Assembly: GCA_021784975.1 (NCBI GenBank)
Contig: JAJYGU010000506.1
Location: 1-7,521, forward strand
DNA: 7,521 bases
Reading direction: 5' to 3'
DNA from: Planctomycetota bacterium
Lineage (GTDB): Bacteria; Planctomycetota; Planctomycetia; Pirellulales; Thermoguttaceae
Both the position numbers and the translations under genes were made by a program. Of the stretch, positions 1 to 4,819 are shown piece after piece. The first letter of the stretch is position 1. Each line of letters starts with the position of its first letter. The notes below the pieces were generated by a model, which made no database searches, had not been told where the DNA came from, and worked only from the letters and a program-made list of their open reading frames with translations.

Positions 1-1452
1 GACGAACCCAGTGCGGCTCAGCCCGCAGCCATGCTCGCCGCTGATGGTTCCTTCCACCGCCAGCACTTGTTGGTAGAGCTCGTCGGCCAAAGGCCGCAGG
101 CGGCCGACGTCTTCCGGGTTCGACAGATCGAGAAACGGCTCGACGTGCAACTGCCCCTGGCCGGCGTGGCCGAAGACGGAAGCCGTCACCTGGTGGCGCT
201 TGAGCACGTTCTGCATCCGCACCAGAAAGTCGGGCAGGCTTTCGGGCGGCACGGCCATATCTTCCACCACCGGCACCGGCCGGCTCGGCCCTTTCAACTG
301 GTAGAGAGTCGGCCGCACGCGATCGACCAAATGCCAGATCAAGCCGACCTCGTCGGCCTCGAAGGCCTGCCGCGCGCCGAACACCAGCCGCCGCTGGTGC
401 CACAGATCGTCGACCAACTGGCGCAGCCGATCGTGGACTTCCAAGGGATCGTCTCCTTCCTGCTCGACCAGCAGGGCGGCCTCGGTCTCCGCCGGCACCA
501 GGGCCTCGAAGCGGGCGTCGGCCTCGCGGGCCAGCGTCAAGTGCCGCCGGTCCATCAGGTCGCAGGCGCTGGGACGGGTGGGCAGAATCTCCAACACGGT
601 GCGGGCGGCCTTGTCCAGGCTCTCGAACAGCAGCAAGGCCACGCCGCGGCTGCGCGGCAGCGGATCGGTCTCGAGCGAGGCCTCGGCGATCAGCCCCAGC
701 GTGCCCTCCGAGCCCGCCAGCAACCGGCCGACGTCGAGATAATCCTTGCCGAGCAGGTCGCTCAACTGGTAGCCCAGGTGGTTTACCGGACATTTCGGCT
801 GGCACTGACGAATGCGATCGGCGTGCAACCCGAGCAAGGCGGCAAGCTGATTGACTAATTCGCGTTTGCGGGGAATTGAGCTCGTGCTCAGTCCCTCTGC
901 CAGCGGTTCGCGGCCCAATTCCAGCGTCTGACCGTCGGCCATCACCACCAGCAGACTGCGGACGCAGCGGCGGGCCGAGCCATACTTCAACCAGCGGCTG
1001 CCGGCGGCATCCAAGGCGATCACGCTGCCCAGGGTGGTAACCGGGCTGCCGGCTGGGTCGGGGCCGAAGCATCGCCCCGTGCCGCGAAGTTGGGCGTTGA
1101 GCCGGGCATGAACCAATCCCGGCTGGAGGCGGACCCAGTCCGGCTCGACGCGAATCAGCCGCCGCTGATGGGCCGAAAAATCCACCACCAGCCCGGCGCC
1201 GAGCGACTCGCCGGCCACGCTGGTGCCGGCCCCGCGGGCGCAGAGCGACAGGCGCTTTTCCCGCGCGTACCGCACGCAGGCCACCACGTCGTCGGTGCTC
1301 CGCGGCCGGACCACCCCCAGCGGCCGAATCTCGTGGATGCTGGCGTCGCTGGCGTAGAGTTGCCGAAAGGCGTCGTCGCAGCGAACCTCACCAGAGACCA
1401 ATCCGCGCAGATCGTCCTGGATGTGTTCGCGCTGTTGATCGAGTCCGCTCAT
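1..1452 (-). CDS. FAD-linked oxidase, GlcD/D-lactate dehydrogenase type (partial, N-terminal 484 residues)
   Basis: The frame is open from an ATG at 1452 to the left edge, so the C-terminus is missing. Seen in the translation: the FAD-binding PP-loop ARGAGTSVAGESLGAG (residues 72-87), the second FAD-domain block GPDPAGSPVTTLGSVIALDA (130-149), GSEGTLGLI (248-256), then FAD-oxidase C-terminal domain motifs VVEDMAVP (395-402), GHAGQGQLHVEP (428-439) and GTISGEHGCGLSR (468-480). These are the signatures of flavin 2-hydroxyacid dehydrogenases that feed electrons to the respiratory chain. The usual GDGNLH reads GQGQLH here, a variant I associate with the long fused members (about 950-1000 residues) that carry a C-terminal Fe-S/CCG module. 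That module would lie outside the window, so the fusion is inference. The substrate cannot be told. The start is 8 nt after the folE stop, with GAGG as ribosome binding site about 4 nt upstream of the ATG, so the gene is probably co-transcribed and translationally coupled with folE. Confidence 0.93.
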   Translation of the reverse strand, partial: MSGLDQQREHIQDDLRGLVSGEVRCDDAFRQLYASDASIHEIRPLGVVRPRSTDDVVACVRYAREKRLSLCARGAGTSVAGESLGAGLVVDFSAHQRRLIRVEPDWVRLQPGLVHARLNAQLRGTGRCFGPDPAGSPVTTLGSVIALDAAGSRWLKYGSARRCVRSLLVVMADGQTLELGREPLAEGLSTSSIPRKRELVNQLAALLGLHADRIRQCQPKCPVNHLGYQLSDLLGKDYLDVGRLLAGSEGTLGLIAEASLETDPLPRSRGVALLLFESLDKAARTVLEILPTRPSACDLMDRRHLTLAREADARFEALVPAETEAALLVEQEGDDPLEVHDRLRQLVDDLWHQRRLVFGARQAFEADEVGLIWHLVDRVRPTLYQLKGPSRPVPVVEDMAVPPESLPDFLVRMQNVLKRHQVTASVFGHAGQGQLHVEPFLDLSNPEDVGRLRPLADELYQQVLAVEGTISGEHGCGLSRTGFV

Positions 1453-1460
1453 AGGCCTCG

Positions 1461-2156
1461 TCAGCGATGATCTCCGTAGATCAACGTCATCAGCTCGGCC
1501 CGGGTGGACGGCTTGCTGCGGAAGCAGCCCCGCATGGCCGAGGTGACGCACACCGCGCCGGGCTTGCGGACCCCGCGTATGGTCATGCAGGTATGGATGG
1601 CCTCGATCACCACGGCCACCCCCTTGGCCCGCAACTCGTCGACCAACAGGTCGGCGATCTGCTCGGTCATCCGCTCCTGGACCTGTGGGCGGCGGGCCAC
1701 CTCCTCCACCACCCGCGCCAGCTTGCTCAAGCCGATGACCCGATCGCCGGGCAGGTACGCCACGTGGGCCGTGCCCATGAACGGCAGCATGTGGTGCTCG
1801 CACATGCTGTTGAAACTGATGTCGCGGACCAGCACCACCTCGTCGCAGGTCTCGGTGAAGAACTTCCGCAAATGCCGGCGCGGATCGACGTGCAGGCCGC
1901 AGAATAATTCGGCATACATGCGGGCCACGCGGGCGGGCGTCTCCCGCAGACCTTCGCGATCGGGGTTCTCGCCCACCGCCAATAGGATCTCGCGGACCGC
2001 CCGCTGGATCCGCGGCTGATCGACGCCCGGCGGCAGCGGCGTCGCCCGATCGTCCGCCTCCTGGGCCGTGTCCTCGCCCTCAAGGGACCCCGCGCGTTTC
2101 TCGCCAGTCAGCTCGCCGTCGCTTTTCATCCCGAACTTGTCGTAGACCGTCGCCAC
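1461..2156 (-). CDS. folE: GTP cyclohydrolase I (FolE)
   Basis: FolE converts GTP to 7,8-dihydroneopterin triphosphate, the first step towards tetrahydrofolate and, in many bacteria, queuosine precursors; it is a cytosolic homodecamer. The 231-residue translation has the full catalytic core from about residue 45. C119 and H122 in MCEHHMLPF and C190 in HTCMTIRG match the three zinc ligands of the E. coli enzyme (C110, H113, C181), and H188 matches its catalytic histidine. GDRVIGLSKLARVVE (137-151) and PQVQERMT (157-164) are also family signatures. The first 40 residues are a charged, low-complexity extension as seen in many bacterial homologues. The start is a GTG at 2156, chosen because GAGAGG lies 9 nt upstream and a good promoter lies 37 nt upstream; an internal ATG (codon 10) is the alternative but has no such site. 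It is the first gene of a leftward operon with the FAD-linked oxidase. Confidence 0.97.
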   Translation of the reverse strand: MATVYDKFGMKSDGELTGEKRAGSLEGEDTAQEADDRATPLPPGVDQPRIQRAVREILLAVGENPDREGLRETPARVARMYAELFCGLHVDPRRHLRKFFTETCDEVVLVRDISFNSMCEHHMLPFMGTAHVAYLPGDRVIGLSKLARVVEEVARRPQVQERMTEQIADLLVDELRAKGVAVVIEAIHTCMTIRGVRKPGAVCVTSAMRGCFRSKPSTRAELMTLIYGDHR

Positions 2157-2165
2157 CGAAGCCTA

Positions 2166-2171
2166 CCTCTC
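2166..2171 (-). promoter_or_regulatory. Ribosome binding site deciding the GTG start of folE
   Basis: On the minus strand GAGAGG ends 9 nt before the GTG at 2156. It supports the GTG start over the internal ATG at codon 10. An ATG just upstream (2173) meets a stop after two further codons and is not a start. Confidence 0.7.
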
Positions 2172-2192
2172 ATGGGGAAATCTATCTTTTTT

Positions 2193-2221
2193 ATCTTAGA
2201 GAGCCCGCGGCGGGGGGTCAA
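2193..2221 (-). promoter_or_regulatory. Sigma70-type promoter of the folE operon
   Basis: Minus strand TTGACC (2221-2216), a 17-nt spacer, then TAAGAT (2198-2193). The -35 box matches the consensus at 5 of 6 positions and the -10 box at 4 of 6, with ideal spacing. An A-rich tract follows the -10. Transcription would begin near 2186, giving a leader of about 30 nt before the GTG of folE, too short for a riboswitch. Confidence 0.72.
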
Positions 2222-2301
2222 GACAGGCGACGACGAGCCACTGGGCGGTGACACGCTTCTGAACGCGGACCCAGTCGCCGGCAAGCGTTCACGGGGCAAC
2301 T

Positions 2302-2359
2302 GTCATTCTGAGCGTTGCGAAGAATCTGGCGTGCTAAGAGGGCGAGGTAGATCCTTCGC
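2302..2359. repeat. Remnant of a dispersed palindromic repeat (CHSERSEES type)
   Basis: The left arm starts GTCATTCTGAGCG and continues to GCGAAGAATCT (2317-2327). The right arm AGATCCTTCGC (2349-2359) is its reverse complement with one mismatch in 11. Read as protein, the left arm gives NCHSERCEES. I recognise this as a repeat phrase that appears in spurious ORFs of many unrelated bacterial genomes (CHSERSEES). Only one incomplete copy is here, with a decayed right arm. What moves or maintains this repeat is not known to me. Confidence 0.6.
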
Positions 2360-2370
2360 CGACCAACGCC

Positions 2371-2487
2371 ACGGGCACGCGGGTACCCGGTCGGTGCCCG
2401 TCAGGAGGACAAGCTCGCTCCCGGCGTGTGAGCCGGGGCCCGTTTCTCGGTTCTTAGCGGGCCGAACAGTGGCCGGTCTGCGGACCG
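2371..2487. repeat. Cluster of consecutive perfect inverted repeats
   Basis: Four hairpins follow one another. ACGGGCAC (2371-2378) pairs with GTGCCCGT (2394-2401) around a loop that itself holds the palindrome CGGGTACCCG. CCCGGC (2420-2425) pairs with GCCGGG (2432-2437). GGCCCG (2437-2442) pairs with CGGGCC (2458-2463). CGGTC (2474-2478) pairs with GACCG (2483-2487). None is followed by a T-tract, so they are not standard intrinsic terminators. They may be REP-like units or a structured transcript; GC-rich sequence gives some such pairing by chance. Confidence 0.45.
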
Positions 2488-2633
2488 CTGGCAGTTGCGG
2501 GCGGACACCGCACCGCAGCGGACGTCAAACTCCGCCGCACCGCTTCGTCTCCACCAAGGCGTTATTGGAACCGCGCAAGAGTCGCCCGGTTGAATTGCAG
2601 TTCCGCCGCCCACCCCCCGATAAAATGACAAGC

Positions 2634-2824
2634 ATGACTGTACCGCAGGGATGAGGGGGCTCGATTTGCAGGAGCAACTCATCCGCTGCCAGAGCGTCCT
2701 GGCCTTCGTGATGGCCAGTGCGAATCTGGATGTGTCTGCGGCGGCCAAGGCGGTGCAGAACGGAGCGGTTGCGGTTCTCGAAAAGCCCTGCGAGCCCGGC
2801 CCCTTAATTGGCGCAAATGGCCCT
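2634..2824 (+). pseudogene. Remnant of a response-regulator receiver (REC) domain, FixJ/NarL type
   Basis: From 2651 the frame reads MRGLDLQEQL, then FVMASANLDVSAAAKAVQNG and AVAVLEKP (ending at 2788). This follows the second half of a receiver domain: MSGLELQEQL after the phospho-aspartate loop, the beta4 strand ending in T/S-A, then the alpha4-beta5 block MKAGAVDFLEKPF with its conserved lysine (codon 45 from 2651). The phospho-acceptor half and the output domain are absent. Just upstream, ATG at 2634 opens with MTVPQ, a plausible response-regulator N-terminus, but meets TGA at 2652 and lies in another frame. The simplest reading is an internal deletion that joined the start to the middle of the receiver domain out of frame, followed by decay after LEKP. 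It could instead be a very short transcribed fragment; there is no good ribosome binding site for 2651. Confidence 0.65.
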
Positions 2825-2879
2825 CGTTCTGTGCGCCCCGCAGTCGCAAGGAGTCCCCTCCGTTGCCCCCTTCGCCGGC

Positions 2880-2906
2880 TTGACGGCGGTCACGTGATCT
2901 TAGCAA
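2880..2906 (+). promoter_or_regulatory. Possible promoter of the Pmp3/YqaE-family gene
   Basis: TTGACG (2880-2885) resembles a -35 box, and TAGCAA (2901-2906) is the nearest -10-like hexamer at a short 15-nt spacing. The spacer contains the 8-bp palindrome TCACGTGA (2890-2897), a possible operator core. The -10 match is poor, so this is only a candidate. Confidence 0.25.
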
Positions 2907-2946
2907 ACCTTTGCACGAGTTGCATGATTGCAGAAGGCGCGACACC

Positions 2947-3198
2947 ATGAAGTACCCCCTGGCGATTCTTTTGCCGCCGCTGGCGGTTTGGATTTGCGGC
3001 GACCCGCGGCAGCCCGGCAGACCGCCGCAGGTGCTCCTCTGCACCGTGCTGACCTGCTGCTTCTGGATTCCCGGGGTGATTTTTGCCTTTTGGGTCGTGA
3101 AGGGCTATTTGGCAAAATGCCGCCGCACGGACCGGCTGCTGGCCGCGATCCGCGGCAAGGATGGGGTACACCGGTCCTTCCGGCTCACGCATCCGTGA
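2947..3198 (+). CDS. Pmp3/YqaE family (UPF0057) small membrane protein
   Basis: The 83-residue product starts MKYPLAILLPPLAVWICGDP and continues with a second hydrophobic helix holding CFWIPGVIFAFWVV (38-51), then TDRLLAAIR (61-69). These are the family's core features: LPPLAV, a G-x-P turn, WIPGVIHA-like helix 2 and the charged tail. Members are two-helix inner-membrane proteins linked to membrane potential and salt, cold or envelope stress; the exact bacterial role is unsettled. The ATG at 2947 is chosen because AGAAGG (2932-2937) lies 9 nt upstream and the motif begins at residue 1. Typical members have about 50-60 residues. The extra length here comes from a slightly longer turn (RQPGRPPQ, 21-28) and a tail (GVHRSFRLTHP) encoded by a palindromic repeat that also supplies the stop codon. 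Flanking sequence is non-coding, so it looks monocistronic. Confidence 0.88.
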   Translation: MKYPLAILLPPLAVWICGDPRQPGRPPQVLLCTVLTCCFWIPGVIFAFWVVKGYLAKCRRTDRLLAAIRGKDGVHRSFRLTHP

Positions 3199-3211
3199 GC
3201 CTGAAAACCGG
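3171..3211. repeat. REP-like 41-nt imperfect palindrome
   Basis: GGCTCACG (3182-3189) pairs perfectly with CGTGAGCC (3194-3201) around CATC. After single mismatches the stem resumes with TTC/GAA, and then CCGGT (3171-3175) pairs with ACCGG (3207-3211), giving 16 bp in all. Both strands translate to a GSR(I/M)REPE phrase. It overlaps the stop codon (3196-3198) of the Pmp3-family gene and could act as a stem-loop at the mRNA 3' end, but no T-tract follows. The symmetry suggests a dispersed repeat unit; I see no second full copy in this window. Confidence 0.6.
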
Positions 3212-3564
3212 CGGATCGAGCGATTCACCTTCGGCTTATTCTGCCGCGGCGCCAGAGTTTTGCGGCCGTCCTCGCTTACCCCTCGGGCTACAATGCGGGC
3301 CGTGAGGAACGAACCGCTCTCCTCAGGTTTCGGTCTGCCGACCGTCGGCCTCATCCCATAACGAGTATGTGTTGATGTCCTAAACACGCGTCTACGTCGG
3401 TCGGCCCTAATCGCCCTGCGATTGTCCCGTTTCGCGACAAGTCGCGCCCGGATCAACAACGTTTACGCCTCCTACGCCAACGTTGGACAAAAACAGGTCC
3501 ATTTGAGAAGAGCGGCATTTGACTTACGCTTTCCCTGTCTAACTACCATATTTGCGCCCCATCG
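3212..3564. other. Non-coding spacer
   Basis: No gene with family motifs is seen on either strand; open frames here are short and of biased composition. Small structures are present: CGCGA-CAAG-TCGCG at 3433-3446, the paired CAACGTT sites at 3457-3485, and TTGACT (3519-3524) followed 19 nt later by TACCAT (3544-3549), a weak promoter-like pair pointing towards the HD-GYP genes. Confidence 0.5.
3457..3485. repeat. Paired CAACGTT sites, operator-like
   Basis: CAACGTT occurs at 3457-3463 and again within CAACGTTG at 3478-3485. The AACGTT cores are 21 bp apart, close to two helical turns. Between them TACGCC occurs twice (3464-3469 and 3473-3478). The arrangement resembles a two-site binding region for a dimeric regulator upstream of the HD-GYP genes, but no family can be named. 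Confidence 0.3.
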
Positions 3565-3621
3565 CCCCCCCAACCCCCCACGGGGCTGGGTTGGTGGGGG
3601 GAGTTATGGGGCCAGGTGGGG
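3565..3621. repeat. GC-rich hairpin with G-quadruplex-forming G runs
   Basis: Six C (3566-3571) plus AACCC (3572-3576) pair with GGGTT (3588-3592) and six G (3596-3601), with GGT (3593-3595) bulged, giving 11 bp. On the plus strand the G runs at 3582-3585, 3588-3590, 3596-3601, 3608-3611 and 3618-3621 are separated by 2-6 nt, fitting the usual G-quadruplex pattern. The translated phrase NPPRGWVGGG also suggests a dispersed repeat. It lies between the spacer and a broken GGDEF end and may mark the break point. Confidence 0.55.
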
Positions 3622-3651
3622 CCGGTGAAGGCGGAGCAAATGCCGAAATGA

Positions 3652-3726
3652 GTCAGGTGTGAGCGGGCCGACCGCGCGATGTATAAGTGCAAAGGCATGG
3701 GCGGCAACCGCGTTTTGTGTGAAGAC
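3652..3726 (+). pseudogene. C-terminal remnant of a GGDEF (diguanylate cyclase) domain
   Basis: After a stop at 3649-3651 the frame reads VRCERADRAMYKCKGMGGNR and then VLCED. ADRAMYKCKGMGGNRV matches the last helix and strand of GGDEF domains (consensus ADxALYxAKxxGRNRV) residue by residue, while the catalytic GG(D/E)EF part and everything before it are missing. There is no start codon suited to it and the frame runs on without a stop into the HD-GYP gene in another frame, so it is a fragment, not a gene. A GGDEF domain makes cyclic di-GMP, which the HD-GYP enzyme immediately downstream would degrade. The intact ancestor probably sat in the same transcription unit. Confidence 0.68.
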
Positions 3727-3775
3727 CCGAAGGACGAGCCGGTGCCCGTCTGGCCTGCGCAAATCAGGGGACGGC

Positions 3776-4819
3776 ATGCGGTATCAAAGCCAATTGTTGA
3801 GGTATCTGGTGTGGTTCGTGCTCGCACAGAGCGCGTGCGCCACGGGGGCAGTGGGGGTCTACTTTGGAGCAGCCCTCTCGTTGCTGGCGCAGCGCGCCGG
3901 CACGCAAATTGCTCACGGGCTTATCGTTCCGTTGCTCTATATCGCCGGATGCACCCTCCTATTGTCCGTTGCCATGCTGACCATTGTCCCGTTTATGTTC
4001 CTGACCCGGATCTTTGAACAGTTCGGCCAGCGGCAGGAGCAATCCGACAGCCAGGCGCTCCGCCACATACACACGGTGGTACGCACGCGCGACGCCATTA
4101 TCTTCGGACTGGCCAAGCTGGCGGAATCGCGTGACGACGAGACGGGGCAACACTTGGACCGCGTGGCCGCCTACGCGGCTTGCCTGGCCATGGCGGCCAG
4201 CACGCATCCCCAATACCGCCAGGAAGTCACCGAGGAGTTTTTGGAATTGCTGCGGCTGAGCGTCCCCCTGCACGACATTGGGAAAGTCGGCATCCCCGAC
4301 GCGATCTTGCTGAAACCCGGACCACTCACCCCGGCCGAGCGGAGCCAGATGGAGGAGCATGTCGCCATCGGAGCTCGGTGTTTGCAGGAGATCGAGCGGC
4401 GGTTGGGAGACTCCGACTTTCTGCAGATCGCCCGCGCAATCATCCTCTCGCACCACGAGCGGTGGGACGGCAGCGGGTATCCGACGGGCCTGGCGGGTGG
4501 GGCAATCCCGCTGGCGGCGCGGATCACAGCCATCGCCGACGTGTACGACGCCTTGTCGAGCAGGCGCGCTTATCGGGCAGCTTTGGCCCACCCGCAATGC
4601 GTCGCCATCATCAGCGGCGAGGCGGGCACGCACTTCGACCCCGATCTGGTGGAAATTTTTCTGAAAGTCGAACCGAGGTTCCGCGAAATCGCGCTCATGT
4701 TTGGCGCCGACAACGAGGACAGTGACCAGCCGCCGCTTTCGTTCGCCGCGATTCCCCTACGAAAGGAAAACGATCCATGTTCCGCAGACTGGTCAGGACA
4801 GACACTTTTGTCGAATTGA
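3776..4819 (+). CDS. Membrane-anchored HD-GYP domain phosphodiesterase
   Basis: HD-GYP proteins hydrolyse cyclic di-GMP (some prefer cGAMP) using a di- or tri-iron/manganese site. The 347-residue product has two hydrophobic segments (about 11-37 and 47-78) joined by a very short loop, then a linker and the HD-GYP domain (about 104-305). The motifs are DDETGQHLDR (E122, H126), LHDIGKVGIPD (H166, D167), H195 in MEEHVAIG, SHHERWDGSGYPTGLAGG (H226, H227 and GYP at 234-236), ADVYDAL (D255) and GTHFDP. All expected metal ligands are present, so activity is likely. The usual GLxGE is GLAGG here. No HAMP, PAS or receiver domain is seen, so any sensing would be through the membrane segments or a partner. 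ATG 3776 is preferred because AGGGGA lies 5 nt upstream and the first TM begins at once; an upstream in-frame start near 3659 would add 39 residues of unlikely composition that overlap the GGDEF remnant. Its 3' end overlaps the next gene by 43 nt. Confidence 0.93.
   Translation: MRYQSQLLRYLVWFVLAQSACATGAVGVYFGAALSLLAQRAGTQIAHGLIVPLLYIAGCTLLLSVAMLTIVPFMFLTRIFEQFGQRQEQSDSQALRHIHTVVRTRDAIIFGLAKLAESRDDETGQHLDRVAAYAACLAMAASTHPQYRQEVTEEFLELLRLSVPLHDIGKVGIPDAILLKPGPLTPAERSQMEEHVAIGARCLQEIERRLGDSDFLQIARAIILSHHERWDGSGYPTGLAGGAIPLAARITAIADVYDALSSRRAYRAALAHPQCVAIISGEAGTHFDPDLVEIFLKVEPRFREIALMFGADNEDSDQPPLSFAAIPLRKENDPCSADWSGQTLLSN
4762..4767 (+). promoter_or_regulatory. Ribosome binding site inside the HD-GYP gene for the overlapping partner
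   Basis: AAAGGA ends 9 nt before the ATG at 4777 while the upstream HD-GYP frame is still open to 4819. It supports a genuine overlapping start and suggests coupled expression of the two proteins. Confidence 0.65.

Larger units (their letters stand above)
2222..2633. other. Non-coding spacer, repeat-rich
   Basis: No credible gene is seen on either strand. Long open frames exist but their translations are Arg/Pro/Gly/Ser-rich without family motifs, as expected from GC-rich DNA lacking stops. The stretch contains the palindromic repeat remnant at 2302-2359 and a run of hairpins at 2371-2487, listed separately. GAACGC (2261-2266) and GCGTTC (2285-2290) form a further short inverted repeat. GATAAAAT at 2619-2626 is an AT-rich patch that may be the old -10 region of the broken receiver gene downstream. 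Confidence 0.6.

Noticed and set aside
31..858. Long plus-strand open frame of 275 codons (and another at 1090-1470)
   Set aside because: It lies antisense to the FAD-linked oxidase, whose minus-strand translation has clear family motifs; the plus-strand product is His/Gln/Ala-rich with none.
1467..2019. Plus-strand open frames opposite folE
   Set aside because: They are antisense shadows of a gene with all FolE catalytic residues; no ribosome binding site or family signature.
2172..2654. 160-codon plus-strand open frame
   Set aside because: It runs through the folE promoter, the palindromic repeat and the hairpin cluster, and its composition follows the repeats. Only its last codons (MTVPQ) may be an old gene start.
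3289..3294. TACAAT as a -10 promoter box
   Set aside because: No acceptable -35 hexamer occurs 15-19 nt upstream and no gene starts shortly downstream.
2890..3459. Minus-strand open frame of 189 codons
   Set aside because: It is antisense to the well-supported Pmp3-family gene and is Arg-rich without motifs.
3659..3775. Upstream start that would lengthen the HD-GYP protein by 39 residues
   Set aside because: The extension overlaps the GGDEF remnant in another frame and lacks a ribosome binding site, whereas ATG 3776 has AGGGGA just upstream and leads directly into TM1.
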